Part shown: positions 54,237 to 62,450 of the stretch, piece after piece
Layout: each line of letters opens with the position of its first letter
Numbering within the stretch: the stretch's first letter is position 1
Assembly (NCBI RefSeq): GCF_040685555.1
Contig: NZ_JBFBIK010000016.1
Location: 22,176-86,175, forward strand
From: Sphaerisporangium sp040685555
GTDB lineage: Bacteria; Actinomycetota; Actinomycetes; Streptosporangiales; Streptosporangiaceae
DNA length: 64,000 bases
Reading direction: 5' to 3'
Position numbers and translations under genes: made by a program
The notes under the pieces: model-generated
Told to the model about the DNA's origin: nothing
The model's database searches: none
What the model saw: the letters and a program-made list of their open reading frames with translations, nothing else

Positions 54237-54761
54237 ATGGTGGGCGAGGTCGACGAACCCGTAGCGGTATCTCGGCGGATCGAGGCTCCGGCGGGCGACA
54301 TCTTCCGGATCCTGACAAACCCCACGAGGCACCTCGACCTGGATGGTTCCGGGATGTTGCGAGGGGCTGTCTCCGATGGAGTGATCTCGAACGTCGGGGA
54401 TGTCTTCGTTATGAAGATGCACTACTGGCAGCACGGTGACTACGAGATGAATAACCACGTCGTGGAGTACGAACCAAACCGGCGCATCGGTTGGGAGCCG
54501 AAACCGGGGCGCAGCCATCCGGACGCATCCTCCACCGAGCGCCGGTGGGGGCATCGGTGGATCTTTGACCTGGCTCCCCAAGGCGACGAGGCGACGATCG
54601 TGACGGAGATCTTCGACAGTTCCCGTCTGCCTGAGAACAAGCGCACCGAGGTGCACAACGGTCGTATCTGGTGGATCGAAAGCATGACGAAAACATTGGA
54701 GCGGCTCGACGAGCTGTGCTCCGGCGGTCGCGCGGAGCAGAGCGGTAACGTCCCGAGCTGA
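54237..54761 (+). CDS. SRPBCC-fold (Bet v1/START-like) protein
   Basis: A 174-residue protein from the ATG at 54237 (GGGGAGG about 8 bases upstream). The typical start is VAVSRRIEAPAGDIFRILTNPTRHLDLDGSGM, with a long C-terminal helix IWWIESMTKTLERLDEL. This fold encloses a hydrophobic ligand cavity; members include polyketide cyclases and lipid or ligand carriers. Function here is unknown. It is directly followed by an IS5-type transposase remnant. Confidence 0.85.
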   Translation: MVGEVDEPVAVSRRIEAPAGDIFRILTNPTRHLDLDGSGMLRGAVSDGVISNVGDVFVMKMHYWQHGDYEMNNHVVEYEPNRRIGWEPKPGRSHPDASSTERRWGHRWIFDLAPQGDEATIVTEIFDSSRLPENKRTEVHNGRIWWIESMTKTLERLDELCSGGRAEQSGNVPS

Positions 54762-54765
54762 AGGA

Positions 54766-54975
54766 GGGCTGGGTTACGGGGGCTGGAAGTTCAGTCTGGT
54801 CAGCCACGACGCCGATCTGTACAAGGAGCGCAACAGCGTGGAGCGTTGCATCAACAAGATGAAAGACTGGCGGGGCCTCGCAACTCGCTACGACAAGACC
54901 TCCGCCAGTTACCTCGCCGGACTCTACCTGCGTGGTTTCCTCATCTGGATCCGCAGCCTCCAGCCCACCGGGTGA
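54766..54975 (+). pseudogene. IS5-family transposase C-terminal remnant
   Basis: Only the last 65-70 codons remain. The frame reads KFSLVSHDADLYKERNSVER, then KMKDWRGLATRYDKTS and YLAGLYL, ending LQPTG at 54975. This is the end of a DDE transposase, with the catalytic Glu in KERNSVER. No start, no catalytic Asp residues and no terminal inverted repeats were seen, so it cannot move. Confidence 0.8.
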
Positions 54976-55280
54976 TCTCTAGCTGACCTGAGATCGGCCC
55001 CAACTTCGCTCCACAGGATCCCGGTTGCGACCGACAAAGTGACGTAGCTCGATCAGCGGAGATGGTGTTAGGCTCCGAATGAGCCCCGTATGGGCCTACG
55101 CATGGAGGTAGCGGCTACTCAGCCATTACAGAGGTCGGCACGTTCCGTCTCTCGCAGCTCGTCAATCCCTGTCTGGGATTGCTGCGCCCATCTTCACTGC
55201 GTAAGCATGCGGGGTATTTCTGTGTCGATTTCCGGTGGCGTGGCCCTTCTTCGTGAGCAATCGACACGGAAAGGCAGTAC
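54976..55280. other. Intergenic region of 305 bases
   Basis: Probable promoter region for the following fusion gene. A 64-codon frame from 55090 has no family features and is not supported. Nothing else seen. Confidence 0.35.
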
Positions 55281-56234
55281 ATGAGCAAGGAACAGGCCGA
55301 GACCTGGGAAGCGTCGGCCGATACGTGGGCGGGCTTCGACGTCAATGACTTCCAGCGTCAGGTCATCGACGAGTTTCGGGCGAACAGCGGAAAGATGAGC
55401 GGCATGTTCGAGGGCTGGACATTGGCCGTGCTGACGACCGTCGGAGCCAAGAGCGGCCTACGCCGGGAGAGTATGCTGGGGTACCTCGAATTCGACGGAA
55501 AAGGGATCGTCGTCGCGTCCGCGAATGGCGCCGACAAGCACCCCGCGTGGTACCACAACATCCGCAAGAACCCGATCGTGACGGTCGAGACGGGTACAGA
55601 CACCTACCAGGCGATCGCCGCCATCCCGCCGGCCCAGGAGCGTGACAAGCTCTTCGACCGCGTGATCACCGAGGCACCGGGGTACGCCGACCACCAGGCC
55701 AAGACGACCCGGGAGATCCCGGTCGTGGTACTGCATCGGATCGGCCCCAGGCCCGGCGAGGAGCGGGTCAAGGGCATGGGCGACTGGATCGTTGAGGTGC
55801 ACGACTGGCTGCGCAAGGAGCTCGAGACGCTCCGCGCCCAGGCGGATCAGGTGGTCGAGGGTGGCGCCGACACTATCGAGCGGACTCGGCCGGACCTCGC
55901 CCAGCAGATGCGCGCCCACTGCCTCAACTTCTGCGGGGCGCTGAAGAAGCATCACGGCGGCGAAGACATGGCCATGTTCCCAATGCTGGCCAAGCAGTTC
56001 CCCGCACTTGCTCCGGCGCTGGCGCAGCTCGGCGAGGAGCACAAGATGGTGGCGCGGCTGCAGGAGGACATCCAGCAGCTCGTCGACAGCTTCGTACCCG
56101 GCGAAACCGACCCCGTGCAGCTGCGCGCCGACCTGGAGCGGCTGGCGAGCCAGCTGGAGGCCCACTTCAGATACGAAGAGGAGACGATCGTGACGGCGCT
56201 CAACGCCACAGCCCTGGCTCCCAACTTCGGCTGA
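55281..56234 (+). CDS. Deazaflavin (F420)-dependent nitroreductase-like domain fused to hemerythrin
   Basis: A 317-residue two-domain protein. Residues about 20-155 match the Ddn/FDOR split-barrel family: EFRANSGKMSGMFEGWTLAV, LTTVGAKSGLRRESMLGY, HPAWYHNIRKNPIVTVETG and YADHQAKTTREIPVVVLHRI. Residues about 170-305 are a four-helix hemerythrin-like domain with iron-ligand candidates in VEVHDWLRKEL, KKHHGGEDMAMFPML, GEEHKMVARL and LEAHFRYEEETIV. So an F420H2-dependent reductase is joined to a possible O2, NO or redox sensor. I know Ddn and hemerythrin proteins separately, and the fusion is uncommon. Role likely in redox or oxidative stress. Confidence 0.9.
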   Translation: MSKEQAETWEASADTWAGFDVNDFQRQVIDEFRANSGKMSGMFEGWTLAVLTTVGAKSGLRRESMLGYLEFDGKGIVVASANGADKHPAWYHNIRKNPIVTVETGTDTYQAIAAIPPAQERDKLFDRVITEAPGYADHQAKTTREIPVVVLHRIGPRPGEERVKGMGDWIVEVHDWLRKELETLRAQADQVVEGGADTIERTRPDLAQQMRAHCLNFCGALKKHHGGEDMAMFPMLAKQFPALAPALAQLGEEHKMVARLQEDIQQLVDSFVPGETDPVQLRADLERLASQLEAHFRYEEETIVTALNATALAPNFG

Positions 56235-56538
56235 TCATCCACCAGCGTCCCCGGGCCGATCCCTTCCTCGGCCGGGGGACGCCGCGGCCCGGGAATTCCG
56301 GTTCCGTCCTCCCTCGATAGCAGGCATTGAGTTGTCTTCGAGCGGGGGTTGCCCAACCGCGAAGAGGAGCGAAATCCGAAAATCGAGATCTCAACCAGGA
56401 ACAGGCCCTAGCCGCAACCCGCCGCCCCATAGCCCCACTCCCGATTGAAGTGTTCCCGAGAAGGATGACGATGCCCGACCGCCGAAGCGATCGGGCATCT
56501 CTGTTCGCCACCTGGCGGGGCAGTCGATGCTGATCGAG
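56235..56538. other. Intergenic region of about 300 bases
   Basis: Lies between the convergent Ddn-hemerythrin gene and DUF397 gene. Apart from the hairpin at 56470-56499 nothing was seen. Confidence 0.4.
56470..56499 (-). terminator. Hairpin terminator for the XRE/DUF397 unit
   Basis: gatgcccgaccgc and gcgatcgggcatc form a 13-bp stem with one mismatch and a cgaa loop, 40 bases beyond the DUF397 stop. Confidence 0.65.
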
Positions 56539-56736
56539 TCAGGCGAGCTCTCCGGTCCTCGTGCCCTGGAGGAACGCGCGCCATTGGGTGGGGGTGAAGA
56601 CAAGGGCGGGGCCATCGGGATTCTTGCTGTCACGGACCGCGACGATGCCGGGCAGGTTGGAGGCCACCTCTACGCATGTTCCGCCGTCGCCACTAGACCA
56701 GGAGGACTTACGCCATTCCGCCTTACTCAGGTCCAT
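56539..56736 (-). CDS. DUF397 small protein
   Basis: A 65-residue protein with the standard DUF397 pattern: MDLSKAEWRKSSWSSGDGGTCVEVA, VAVRDSKNPDGPALVFT and QWRAFL. DUF397 proteins pair with XRE regulators throughout filamentous actinomycetes and act in development or antibiotic control, often in antagonism to the regulator. Its 5' end overlaps the 3' end of the upstream XRE gene by 10 bases. Confidence 0.95.
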   Translation of the reverse strand: MDLSKAEWRKSSWSSGDGGTCVEVASNLPGIVAVRDSKNPDGPALVFTPTQWRAFLQGTRTGELA

Positions 56737-57548
56737 TGCGCCATCACTTCCTTGATGATGCCGAGCGATAGATTCTGTGGGAAGGCCGCAGCCCGTAGGG
56801 CGTCATAGCGCCCTACCAGGGCCGTTATGGTCTCACGGTCTCCCACGGTGAGGCCGCGCGGTGCGCTCTCGACATACACGCTATACGGTGCCCCACGTAG
56901 CTCGGCAATAGTGAAAGACGCCTGGAGGCCGACCGCGGACCACGCGGCATAGGGGACGACTTGGATCGTCACTCGTGGATGGCCGGCCACATCCAGGAGC
57001 CGCCCCAACTGCTCCCGCATCGTATCCGCTTCACCCATGGGCCGATGGAGCACACCTTCGTCTATGAGGCTCCAGATAATGGGAGCCTTCTCTCTTGCCA
57101 GGATGCCCTGACGCTGCATCCGGTTGGCGACGCGCTGTTCTACCAACTCGGGCGTGATCCCCGGCTCGTCCTCGAAGATTCGCCTGGCATATGACTCGGT
57201 CTGGAACAGTCCGGGAACCAGGAGAGGATCCCAGATTTGCAGCGCGGAGGCTTGCGTCTCCAGCTCCATGAAATTTCGGAAGTGCTCGGGAGCCGACTCC
57301 CATCTCGTCTCCTTCCAGAGCTCGCGGAAGACGCCGTCGAGTTTGAACGCTTTGTCGCAGGCGTCGGCGAACCTTCGGTCGGGCCGGCGCCGGAGCGTCT
57401 CCAGCATGCCTACCGTGCTGACCGACACGGTGAGCATGCGTGCCAGTTTCAGCTGGGTCCAGCCGGATTGAAGCCGCCGCTCGCGTAGCTCATAGGCGAA
57501 GCGGGCCTGGGGGGATTCGTCCGGGTTGATCTGGATCGGGTTAGGCAT
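56727..57548 (-). CDS. XRE-family regulator with DUF5753 (Scr1-type) domain
   Basis: A 273-residue regulator. The helix-turn-helix is RERRLQSGWTQLKLARMLTVSVSTVGMLETLRR at residues 28-60. The DUF5753 domain follows, with IWDPLLVPGLFQTESYARRIF, EQRVANRMQRQGILA and the EGVLHRPMGEADTMREQLGRLLDVA block. Paired with DUF397, it belongs to the many WhiJ/BldB-like systems of actinomycetes. It is divergent from the 88-residue protein and ATPase genes across a region rich in GTCTCAC motifs, which are likely its operators. Confidence 0.95.
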   Translation of the reverse strand: MPNPIQINPDESPQARFAYELRERRLQSGWTQLKLARMLTVSVSTVGMLETLRRRPDRRFADACDKAFKLDGVFRELWKETRWESAPEHFRNFMELETQASALQIWDPLLVPGLFQTESYARRIFEDEPGITPELVEQRVANRMQRQGILAREKAPIIWSLIDEGVLHRPMGEADTMREQLGRLLDVAGHPRVTIQVVPYAAWSAVGLQASFTIAELRGAPYSVYVESAPRGLTVGDRETITALVGRYDALRAAAFPQNLSLGIIKEVMAQWT

Positions 57549-57564
57549 GTCCTTCTTCTCCTAT

Positions 57565-57620
57565 GGTCTCACACCGTCTCACTAATCTGGCCAAGATCTC
57601 ACCTGCATTGTGGTGAGACC
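57565..57620. promoter_or_regulatory. Cluster of GTCTCAC motifs, candidate XRE operator
   Basis: GGTCTCAC (57565), GTCTCAC (57576), GATCTCAC (57595) and the inverted GTGAGACC (57613) lie in the divergent promoter between the XRE gene and the 88-residue gene. The outer pair gives perfect 8-bp inverted arms. Confidence 0.6.
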
Positions 57621-57773
57621 GTGAGGCTGTTTCTCTTTTTAAACTACCGCCTCACCTGCACGCTTGGAAGGGCAATTTCCCGACAAGTGAGGGGTATCGC
57701 GATGCCGATCACAACTGAACAAGATTCGGCGCCCCGGATATCACGAATAGGCGAGGATTCAGGAGGCTTTCCA

Positions 57774-58040
57774 ATGAAAGCGCACAATGGACAGGAAGAG
57801 CAATTCATTCATCTTGTCCGGTTGGCGTGGGATCTGCACAAGCGGGGCCTGGACGCCGCGGTCGATCTGCCGAGCCGGAAGGAGCCGGTTCTGCTGGTCA
57901 CCCGGCCGTCGGGTCCGCTCAGGGTCATGGCTCTGGTGCGGAACGGCACGTGGTTCTTCACCTGGGGCCGGGGCCGCGATCAGCGGGTACGCGCGCTCGC
58001 GGGCGAGGCGGCCGAGCGGCTGTGGGAGGTGGCGCAGTGA
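57774..58040 (+). CDS. 88-residue protein of unknown function paired with an ATPase
   Basis: Start at the ATG at 57774 with AGGAGG 8 bases upstream. Upstream in-frame ATG at 57702 and 57621 have weaker or no sites. The protein has FIHLVRLAWDLHKRGLDAAVDLPS, then a beta-rich PVLLVTRPSGPLRVMALVRNGTWFF and a basic GRGRDQRVRA. Not recognised as a named family, but small proteins like this often precede HATPase genes next to XRE/DUF397 pairs. The stop overlaps the ATPase start (GTGA). Confidence 0.7.
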   Translation: MKAHNGQEEQFIHLVRLAWDLHKRGLDAAVDLPSRKEPVLLVTRPSGPLRVMALVRNGTWFFTWGRGRDQRVRALAGEAAERLWEVAQ

Positions 58041-58486
58041 GGACGGCGGGGCTGCTCGGCTCCATCGACCTCCCGGGTACGCCGGCCTCGGCCTCGTCGG
58101 CGCGCGCGTACGTCCGGGAGCTGCTGGGCGCGGCGGGGTGGCGGGAGGTGGACGAGGTGGAGCTACTGGTGAGCGAGCTGTTCGCCAACGCCGCGCGGCA
58201 TTCGGACTCCGGACGCTGGAAGTCCGGGGTGGTGAGGGTGGTGGTGGCCCACACCGGTCACGCGTTGCGGGTCGAGGTGATCGACGAGGGGTCCTCCGAT
58301 CACGCGCCGCGTGTTCAGCGGGCGAACGCCGACGGAGAGGGCGGGCGGGGACTGTGGCTGGTCGACCAGATCGCCTCGTCGTGGGGGGTGCGAGAAGACC
58401 AAGCGGGACGCGCGGTGTGGTTCGAGATCGCGACCGTGAGTTCCGTCGCCGGGCGTACCGGCGTCGCTCGCCCAGAGCGTGCGTAA
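58037..58486 (+). CDS. Anti-sigma-factor-type ATP-binding protein (HATPase_c, RsbW-like)
   Basis: A 149-residue GHKL-fold ATPase. Motifs: ELLVSELFANAARHSDSG (N box), RVEVIDEGSSD (G1), GEGGRGLWLVDQIASSWGV (G2 region). Such proteins bind or phosphorylate anti-anti-sigma factors or regulate sporulation/antibiotic genes. The GTG overlaps the preceding stop. With the XRE/DUF397 pair divergent, this is a common actinomycete regulatory arrangement. Confidence 0.88.
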   Translation: MRTAGLLGSIDLPGTPASASSARAYVRELLGAAGWREVDEVELLVSELFANAARHSDSGRWKSGVVRVVVAHTGHALRVEVIDEGSSDHAPRVQRANADGEGGRGLWLVDQIASSWGVREDQAGRAVWFEIATVSSVAGRTGVARPERA

Positions 58487-58532
58487 GGAAAGGTTCATCC
58501 GGCTTCTTTGGCCGGCAGGTGCGGGACGGCCC

Positions 58533-58650
58533 TCAGAGGCTCGCGGCGATGCCGTCGAGTAGGCGGTCAAGGCCGTACGCGAACCGCTCGTCCGGGTCGG
58601 CGTACGCGCCTTCGGGCGTGGTTCGCCAAACGGTGCCGTCCGCCGGTCCT
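58533..58650 (-). pseudogene. TetR-family regulator C-terminal remnant
   Basis: A minus-strand frame ending at a TGA (58533-58535) reads TPEGAYADPDERFAYGLDRL then LDGIAASL, the typical end of a TetR-type regulator. No N-terminal HTH or start is present upstream. It is a leftover of a lost gene. Confidence 0.6.
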
Positions 58651-58693
58651 GCCGAAGGCGTCTCCCCTCAGGCACAAACCACCCCGAACGCGT

Positions 58694-59464
58694 TCAGCGT
58701 TTCGCGGCGAGGACGATCTCGTTGGCGACGGCGTCGCGGTTGGCCTCGTCCAGGAGGTAGAAATGGCCGCCGGGGAACACCCGCATCCGCGCCCCCGCGT
58801 CCGTCCTCGCCTCCCAGGGCAGCAGATCCTCCACCTTCACGAGCTCGTCACGGTCCCCGCCCAGCACGGTCAGCGGTACCGAGAGCCGCCCGGTGAGGTT
58901 CTGCCGCACCAGCCGGGCCGCCAGGGCGAGGTCGGAACGCAGAAGGCCGAGCACGTACTCGCGCCAGAACGGATTCTCCAGGATCTCGGCCGGGGTTCCC
59001 CCGCCCTGCTCGATGATGGCGAGCAGGGTCTCGTCGTCGTACTCCGCGGCCTGCTGGACCTTGGTCCCACCCGGCGGGTGCGCGCTCAGGACGAGCCTGG
59101 CGCGCAGCCCGGGGTCGGCGAGGGCGACGGCGACCGCGACCGCCACGCCCATGCTGTGGGCGAAGAAGACCGTGGGACGTACCGGCAGCCGCGCCAGTTC
59201 CTCCATGATCCCGTTCACCACCACCGCGGGATTCGCGGGCGTCTCGGCGAAGCCCTCGCTGAAGCGGCGTTCCCTGCCCGGCAGCGTGACGCCGAGGACG
59301 TCGTACTCCTGGGGCAGGCCGGCCAGCAGCGGCGACAGGACGTTGGGCCCCGCCCCGCCATGGGGGAAGATGACGACGCGCCCCTCGGGCTCTCCCTTGG
59401 CGGCCCGCATGTAGGCCGTCCATGCTCCCGACTTCGCGCGTCGCGCGTGCTCTCTTACGATCAT
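58694..59464 (-). CDS. Type II thioesterase (NRPS/PKS editing)
   Basis: A 256-residue alpha/beta hydrolase of the TEII family. IFPHGGAGPNVLSPLLAGLP, LPGRERRFSEGFAETP, the nucleophile FFAHSMGVAVAVAV (AHSMG in place of GHSMG) and the catalytic Asp in LGGDRDELVKVEDLLPW, with His in FPGGHFYLLD. These remove wrong or stalled acyl groups from carrier phosphopantetheine arms. Its likely partners are the carriers at 31858 and in the C-A-T protein. The ATG at 59464 lies in a duplicated 26-nt stretch. Confidence 0.92.
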   Translation of the reverse strand: MIVREHARRAKSGAWTAYMRAAKGEPEGRVVIFPHGGAGPNVLSPLLAGLPQEYDVLGVTLPGRERRFSEGFAETPANPAVVVNGIMEELARLPVRPTVFFAHSMGVAVAVAVALADPGLRARLVLSAHPPGGTKVQQAAEYDDETLLAIIEQGGGTPAEILENPFWREYVLGLLRSDLALAARLVRQNLTGRLSVPLTVLGGDRDELVKVEDLLPWEARTDAGARMRVFPGGHFYLLDEANRDAVANEIVLAAKR

Positions 59465-59495
59465 CTCTACGCGTGCTCTCTTACGGTCGTTTCTA
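59444..59495. repeat. Two 26-nt tandem copies joining two genes
   Basis: cgcgtgctctcttacgatcatctcta and cgcgtgctctcttacggtcgtttcta (26 nt each) are adjacent. The first holds the thioesterase start; the second holds the stop of the luciferase-like gene, with ACG in place of the start ATG. Confidence 0.85.
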
Positions 59496-60374
59496 GGCGT
59501 CGGCCACGGCGGGGATGACCCGCTTGCCGATGATCTCCACCTGCCGCACCGGGTCCGGGCCGGACACGATGCCCATCGCGGTCCGCACGCCGAGCTCGCC
59601 GAGCCCGCGCAGCATCCCGGCCAGCTCGCCGGCCTTGGCGCCTTCGTCGCCGACGTCGAACGGGAAGATGACCGTCTTCTCGATCGCGTCGTAGTCGCGG
59701 CCCTCGGCCTCGCAGTGCCCGCGCAGCACGTCCAGCTTGGCGGGCAGGTCGGGACCCGGGTAGAGGTTGCAGGCGTCGGCGTAGCGCGCCACCAGGCGCA
59801 GGGTCTTCTTCTCGCCGCCACCGCCGATCATGATGGGCGGGTGGGGACGGGTGATGCTCTGCGGCAGGTTCAGCGGCCGTTCGAGCCGGTAGTGCGCCCC
59901 ATCGAAGGGACGCTCGTCGCCCTGCTCGCCGTCCCACATGCGAAGGCAGATCTGGACCGTCTCCTCAAGCCTTTCGAAGCGCTCGGCGAGGGAGGGGTAC
60001 GGGATGCCGAGCCCGCGGGCCTCGTCCTCGTCCCAGCCGACGCCGATGCCGAGCATGGCCCGCCCGCCGGACAGGACGTCCAGGGACGTCACCGTCTTGG
60101 CGAGCACGCCCGGCTCACGGAAGTGGACGCCCGCCATCACCGGGGCGAGCAGGCAGCGCCGCGTGTGGGCGGCGAGCAGGGCGAGCGTCGTGAAGCACTC
60201 CAGTTGCGGCGCCTCCGGGCCGCCCGCGTGCGGGCCCTGCCAGACATGGTCGCCGACGCCGATCAGCGAGAACCCGGTGTCATCGGCGGTCTGTGCGATT
60301 TCTACCAGCGTGTTCGCAATCCGGGTGGTTCCGCCCTCCCAGGCGAAATCCCCGATCACCAAGCCAACCTTCAC
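59493..60374 (-). CDS. F420-dependent luciferase-like oxidoreductase
   Basis: A 293-residue (beta/alpha)8 protein of the luciferase-like monooxygenase family. VKVGLVIGDFAWEGGTTRIAN at the start, VGDHVWQGP, LLAPVMAGVHFREPGVLAKTV, SGGRAMLGIGVGWDEDEARGLG and IGGGGEKKTLRLVARYADACN match F420-dependent members. The GTG at 60374 has GGGAGG upstream. It may reduce or oxidise a product intermediate using F420. It precedes the thioesterase gene with 28 bases between stop and start. Confidence 0.9.
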   Translation of the reverse strand: MKVGLVIGDFAWEGGTTRIANTLVEIAQTADDTGFSLIGVGDHVWQGPHAGGPEAPQLECFTTLALLAAHTRRCLLAPVMAGVHFREPGVLAKTVTSLDVLSGGRAMLGIGVGWDEDEARGLGIPYPSLAERFERLEETVQICLRMWDGEQGDERPFDGAHYRLERPLNLPQSITRPHPPIMIGGGGEKKTLRLVARYADACNLYPGPDLPAKLDVLRGHCEAEGRDYDAIEKTVIFPFDVGDEGAKAGELAGMLRGLGELGVRTAMGIVSGPDPVRQVEIIGKRVIPAVADA

Positions 60375-60522
60375 GCCAGCCTCCCATCGGCTGTCGATAC
60401 CACTGCCTGTCACCCCCGGAGCCGTACGGCTCCGGGGCTGGTCACCGCGGCGGGCGGCCCGTCGCGAACCTCAATGGTCGCCTCCGGGAATCCGGGGGGA
60501 CATCTTTCAGGTTGCGCGGGCT

Positions 60523-61065
60523 CTACGCCGCCTTGTAGCGCAGCACGCAGACCCCGGAGTCGAACGTCCGGGTCTCCACGAGCTTGAGGCCGACGCGCTC
60601 CTTGAGGCCGGCGAACAGCGGCCTGCCCTCGCCGAGCACGACGGGGTGCACCCAGATGCGGTACTCGTCGATCAATCCGTGCCGCATCAGGGTCTGCGCG
60701 AACTCGGCGCTGCCGTAGATCAGCATGTGGCCGCCGGGCCGCTCCTTCAGCTTCGCGACCTCTCCGGCGGCGTCCCTGGCGATCCTGGAGTTGTTCCAGC
60801 CGGTCTTCTCCAGCGTGCGGGAGAAGACGACCTTCTCGACGCCGTTCATCTTGTCGGCGAACGCACCGGTCTGCTCCGGCCAGTACCCGATGAACACCTC
60901 GTAGGTCCTGCGGCCGAGCAGCAGGGTGTCGACCCCGGCGATCTGCTCGTCCGCGTACCTCTCCATGCCGCTGTCGAAGACGCCGATGTTCCAGTCCAGC
61001 TCCCCGCCGGGGCCCTCGACGAAGCCGTCGAGCGTCACGAACTGCGCGAGGATGACCTTCCTCAT
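60523..61065 (-). CDS. Dihydrofolate reductase-fold protein (RibD C-terminal type)
   Basis: A 180-residue protein from the ATG at 61065 (TGGAGG upstream). MRKVILAQFVTLDGFVEGP, DTLLLGRRTYEVFIGYWP, VVFSRTLEKTGWNN and MLIYGSAEFAQTLMRHGLIDEYRIWVHPVVLGEGRPLF are the hallmarks of the RibD_C/DHFR-like family, which uses NADPH. Most members of this form have no assigned substrate and are often found singly. Possible link to flavin or F420 metabolism is not shown. Confidence 0.92.
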   Translation of the reverse strand: MRKVILAQFVTLDGFVEGPGGELDWNIGVFDSGMERYADEQIAGVDTLLLGRRTYEVFIGYWPEQTGAFADKMNGVEKVVFSRTLEKTGWNNSRIARDAAGEVAKLKERPGGHMLIYGSAEFAQTLMRHGLIDEYRIWVHPVVLGEGRPLFAGLKERVGLKLVETRTFDSGVCVLRYKAA

Positions 61066-61106
61066 GGAGCCTCCAGGTGATCGCCGATCGTCGGACGTAG
61101 GGACCG

Positions 61107-62351
61107 TCAGTGCACGTCCGCGGGCACCCGGGCGCTGAGCAGGACGGGCAGGCTGCGGTGGCCGTTCATGATGAACGTCGGCAGCGGCTGCAGCCCGTCG
61201 GCCGGGACCGCGAGGGTCAGCTCGGGGAAGCGCTCGAACAGCGTCGACAGGCCGATCGCCCCGATCAGCCGGGCGATCCCCGCGCCGAGGCAGTAGTGCG
61301 GGCCGTAGCCGAAGGACAGGTGCTCCTTGTCGGCGCGGGTGATGTCGAAGCTGCCCGCGTTCTCGCCGTGGAGCTCCGGGTCGCGTCCCACCGCGCTGTA
61401 GTTGACGAGAATCGGGTCGCCCTTGGGGATGGTGACGCCGTCCAGCTCGATGTCCTCGGCGGCGAAGCGCAGCGGCAGGCTGGCGAGGGGCGCCTGCACC
61501 CGCAGGGTCTCCTCCATGACGCTGTCCCACGAAAGCCGGCCGGAGGTGACCAGCTCGCGCTGCTCGGGGTGGGTGAGCAGGCCGGTGGTCGCGTTGTCGA
61601 GGAAGTTGATCGTGGTCTCGGAGCCCGCGCCCAGGATCGCGAAGATCGTGTCGGTGAGCTCGTCCTCGCTGAGGCGGGAGCCGTCCTCGTCGCGGGCGGC
61701 GATCAGGTCGGTGGTGATGTCCTCACCGGGGTTGGCGCGCTTGCCCGCGATGAACGCGGCCATCGCGTCCCGCCAGCCGGCGAGGATCGAGCCGGCCTGC
61801 TCGGGGCTGACGGTGGTGTCGACCATCATGTCGATGACCACGGCCGTCTTGGCGAGGGCGGTCTCGTCCATGCCGATCAGCTCGGCGACCAGCCGCGCGG
61901 GCAGCGGGAAGCAGAAGCGCTCGCGCAGGTCCACCACCTGGCCGGGCTCGGTGGCGGCGAGCCCGTCGAGGAGCTGGTTGGTCAGCTCCACGATGCGCGG
62001 CCTGATCGCCTCGACGCGGCGCGGGGTGAACGCCTTGCCGATCAGCCTCCGAAGGCGCATGTGGTCCTTGCCGAAGGAGGTCGAGATGTTGTCCATGGCG
62101 ACCCAGCTGATGAGCTCCCAGTCGGGCGGGATCTCGCCGTTGCGGAACGCCGGCCAGTGGTTGCGGGCGCTCTTGGTCACCCGGGGGTCGGTCAGCAGTT
62201 GCCTGATGACGGCGTGGCTGCTGATGTACCACACGAGGACACCGCCGGGAAGCTCGACCTGGGTGGCGGGACCCTGCGCCCGCAGCCTGTCGGCCTCGCC
62301 GTGGATGTCCTTGCCGGTGATGTCGAGGGCGACTGGGCAGCGTTGTTCCAT
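61107..62351 (-). CDS. Cytochrome P450
   Basis: A 414-residue P450 from the ATG at 62351 (GGAGA 6 bases upstream). I-helix AILGAGSETTINFLDN, ExxR in MEETLRVQAPLAS, and the haem-binding loop FGYGPHYCLGAGIARL with the Cys ligand. Early patterns PRVTKSARNHWPAF and FGKDHMRLRRLIGKAFTPRRVE resemble CYP105/CYP107-type actinomycete P450s used in natural-product oxidation. It needs ferredoxin and reductase from elsewhere. It lies between the RibD-like gene and the flavin oxidase on the same strand. Confidence 0.95.
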   Translation of the reverse strand: MEQRCPVALDITGKDIHGEADRLRAQGPATQVELPGGVLVWYISSHAVIRQLLTDPRVTKSARNHWPAFRNGEIPPDWELISWVAMDNISTSFGKDHMRLRRLIGKAFTPRRVEAIRPRIVELTNQLLDGLAATEPGQVVDLRERFCFPLPARLVAELIGMDETALAKTAVVIDMMVDTTVSPEQAGSILAGWRDAMAAFIAGKRANPGEDITTDLIAARDEDGSRLSEDELTDTIFAILGAGSETTINFLDNATTGLLTHPEQRELVTSGRLSWDSVMEETLRVQAPLASLPLRFAAEDIELDGVTIPKGDPILVNYSAVGRDPELHGENAGSFDITRADKEHLSFGYGPHYCLGAGIARLIGAIGLSTLFERFPELTLAVPADGLQPLPTFIMNGHRSLPVLLSARVPADVH

Positions 62352-62450
62352 GAGTGTCTCCAAGATCGGCGCTGGCCCGCACGCCAGCGAGTACAGGCGG
62401 ACGATCGGACCGGGCCTCCCCGGGAACGCCGGCGAGGCCCGGGAGGCGGG

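Noticed and set aside
55090..55280. 64-codon ORF before the Ddn-hemerythrin gene
   Set aside because: No family features and poor codon pattern; probably promoter DNA.
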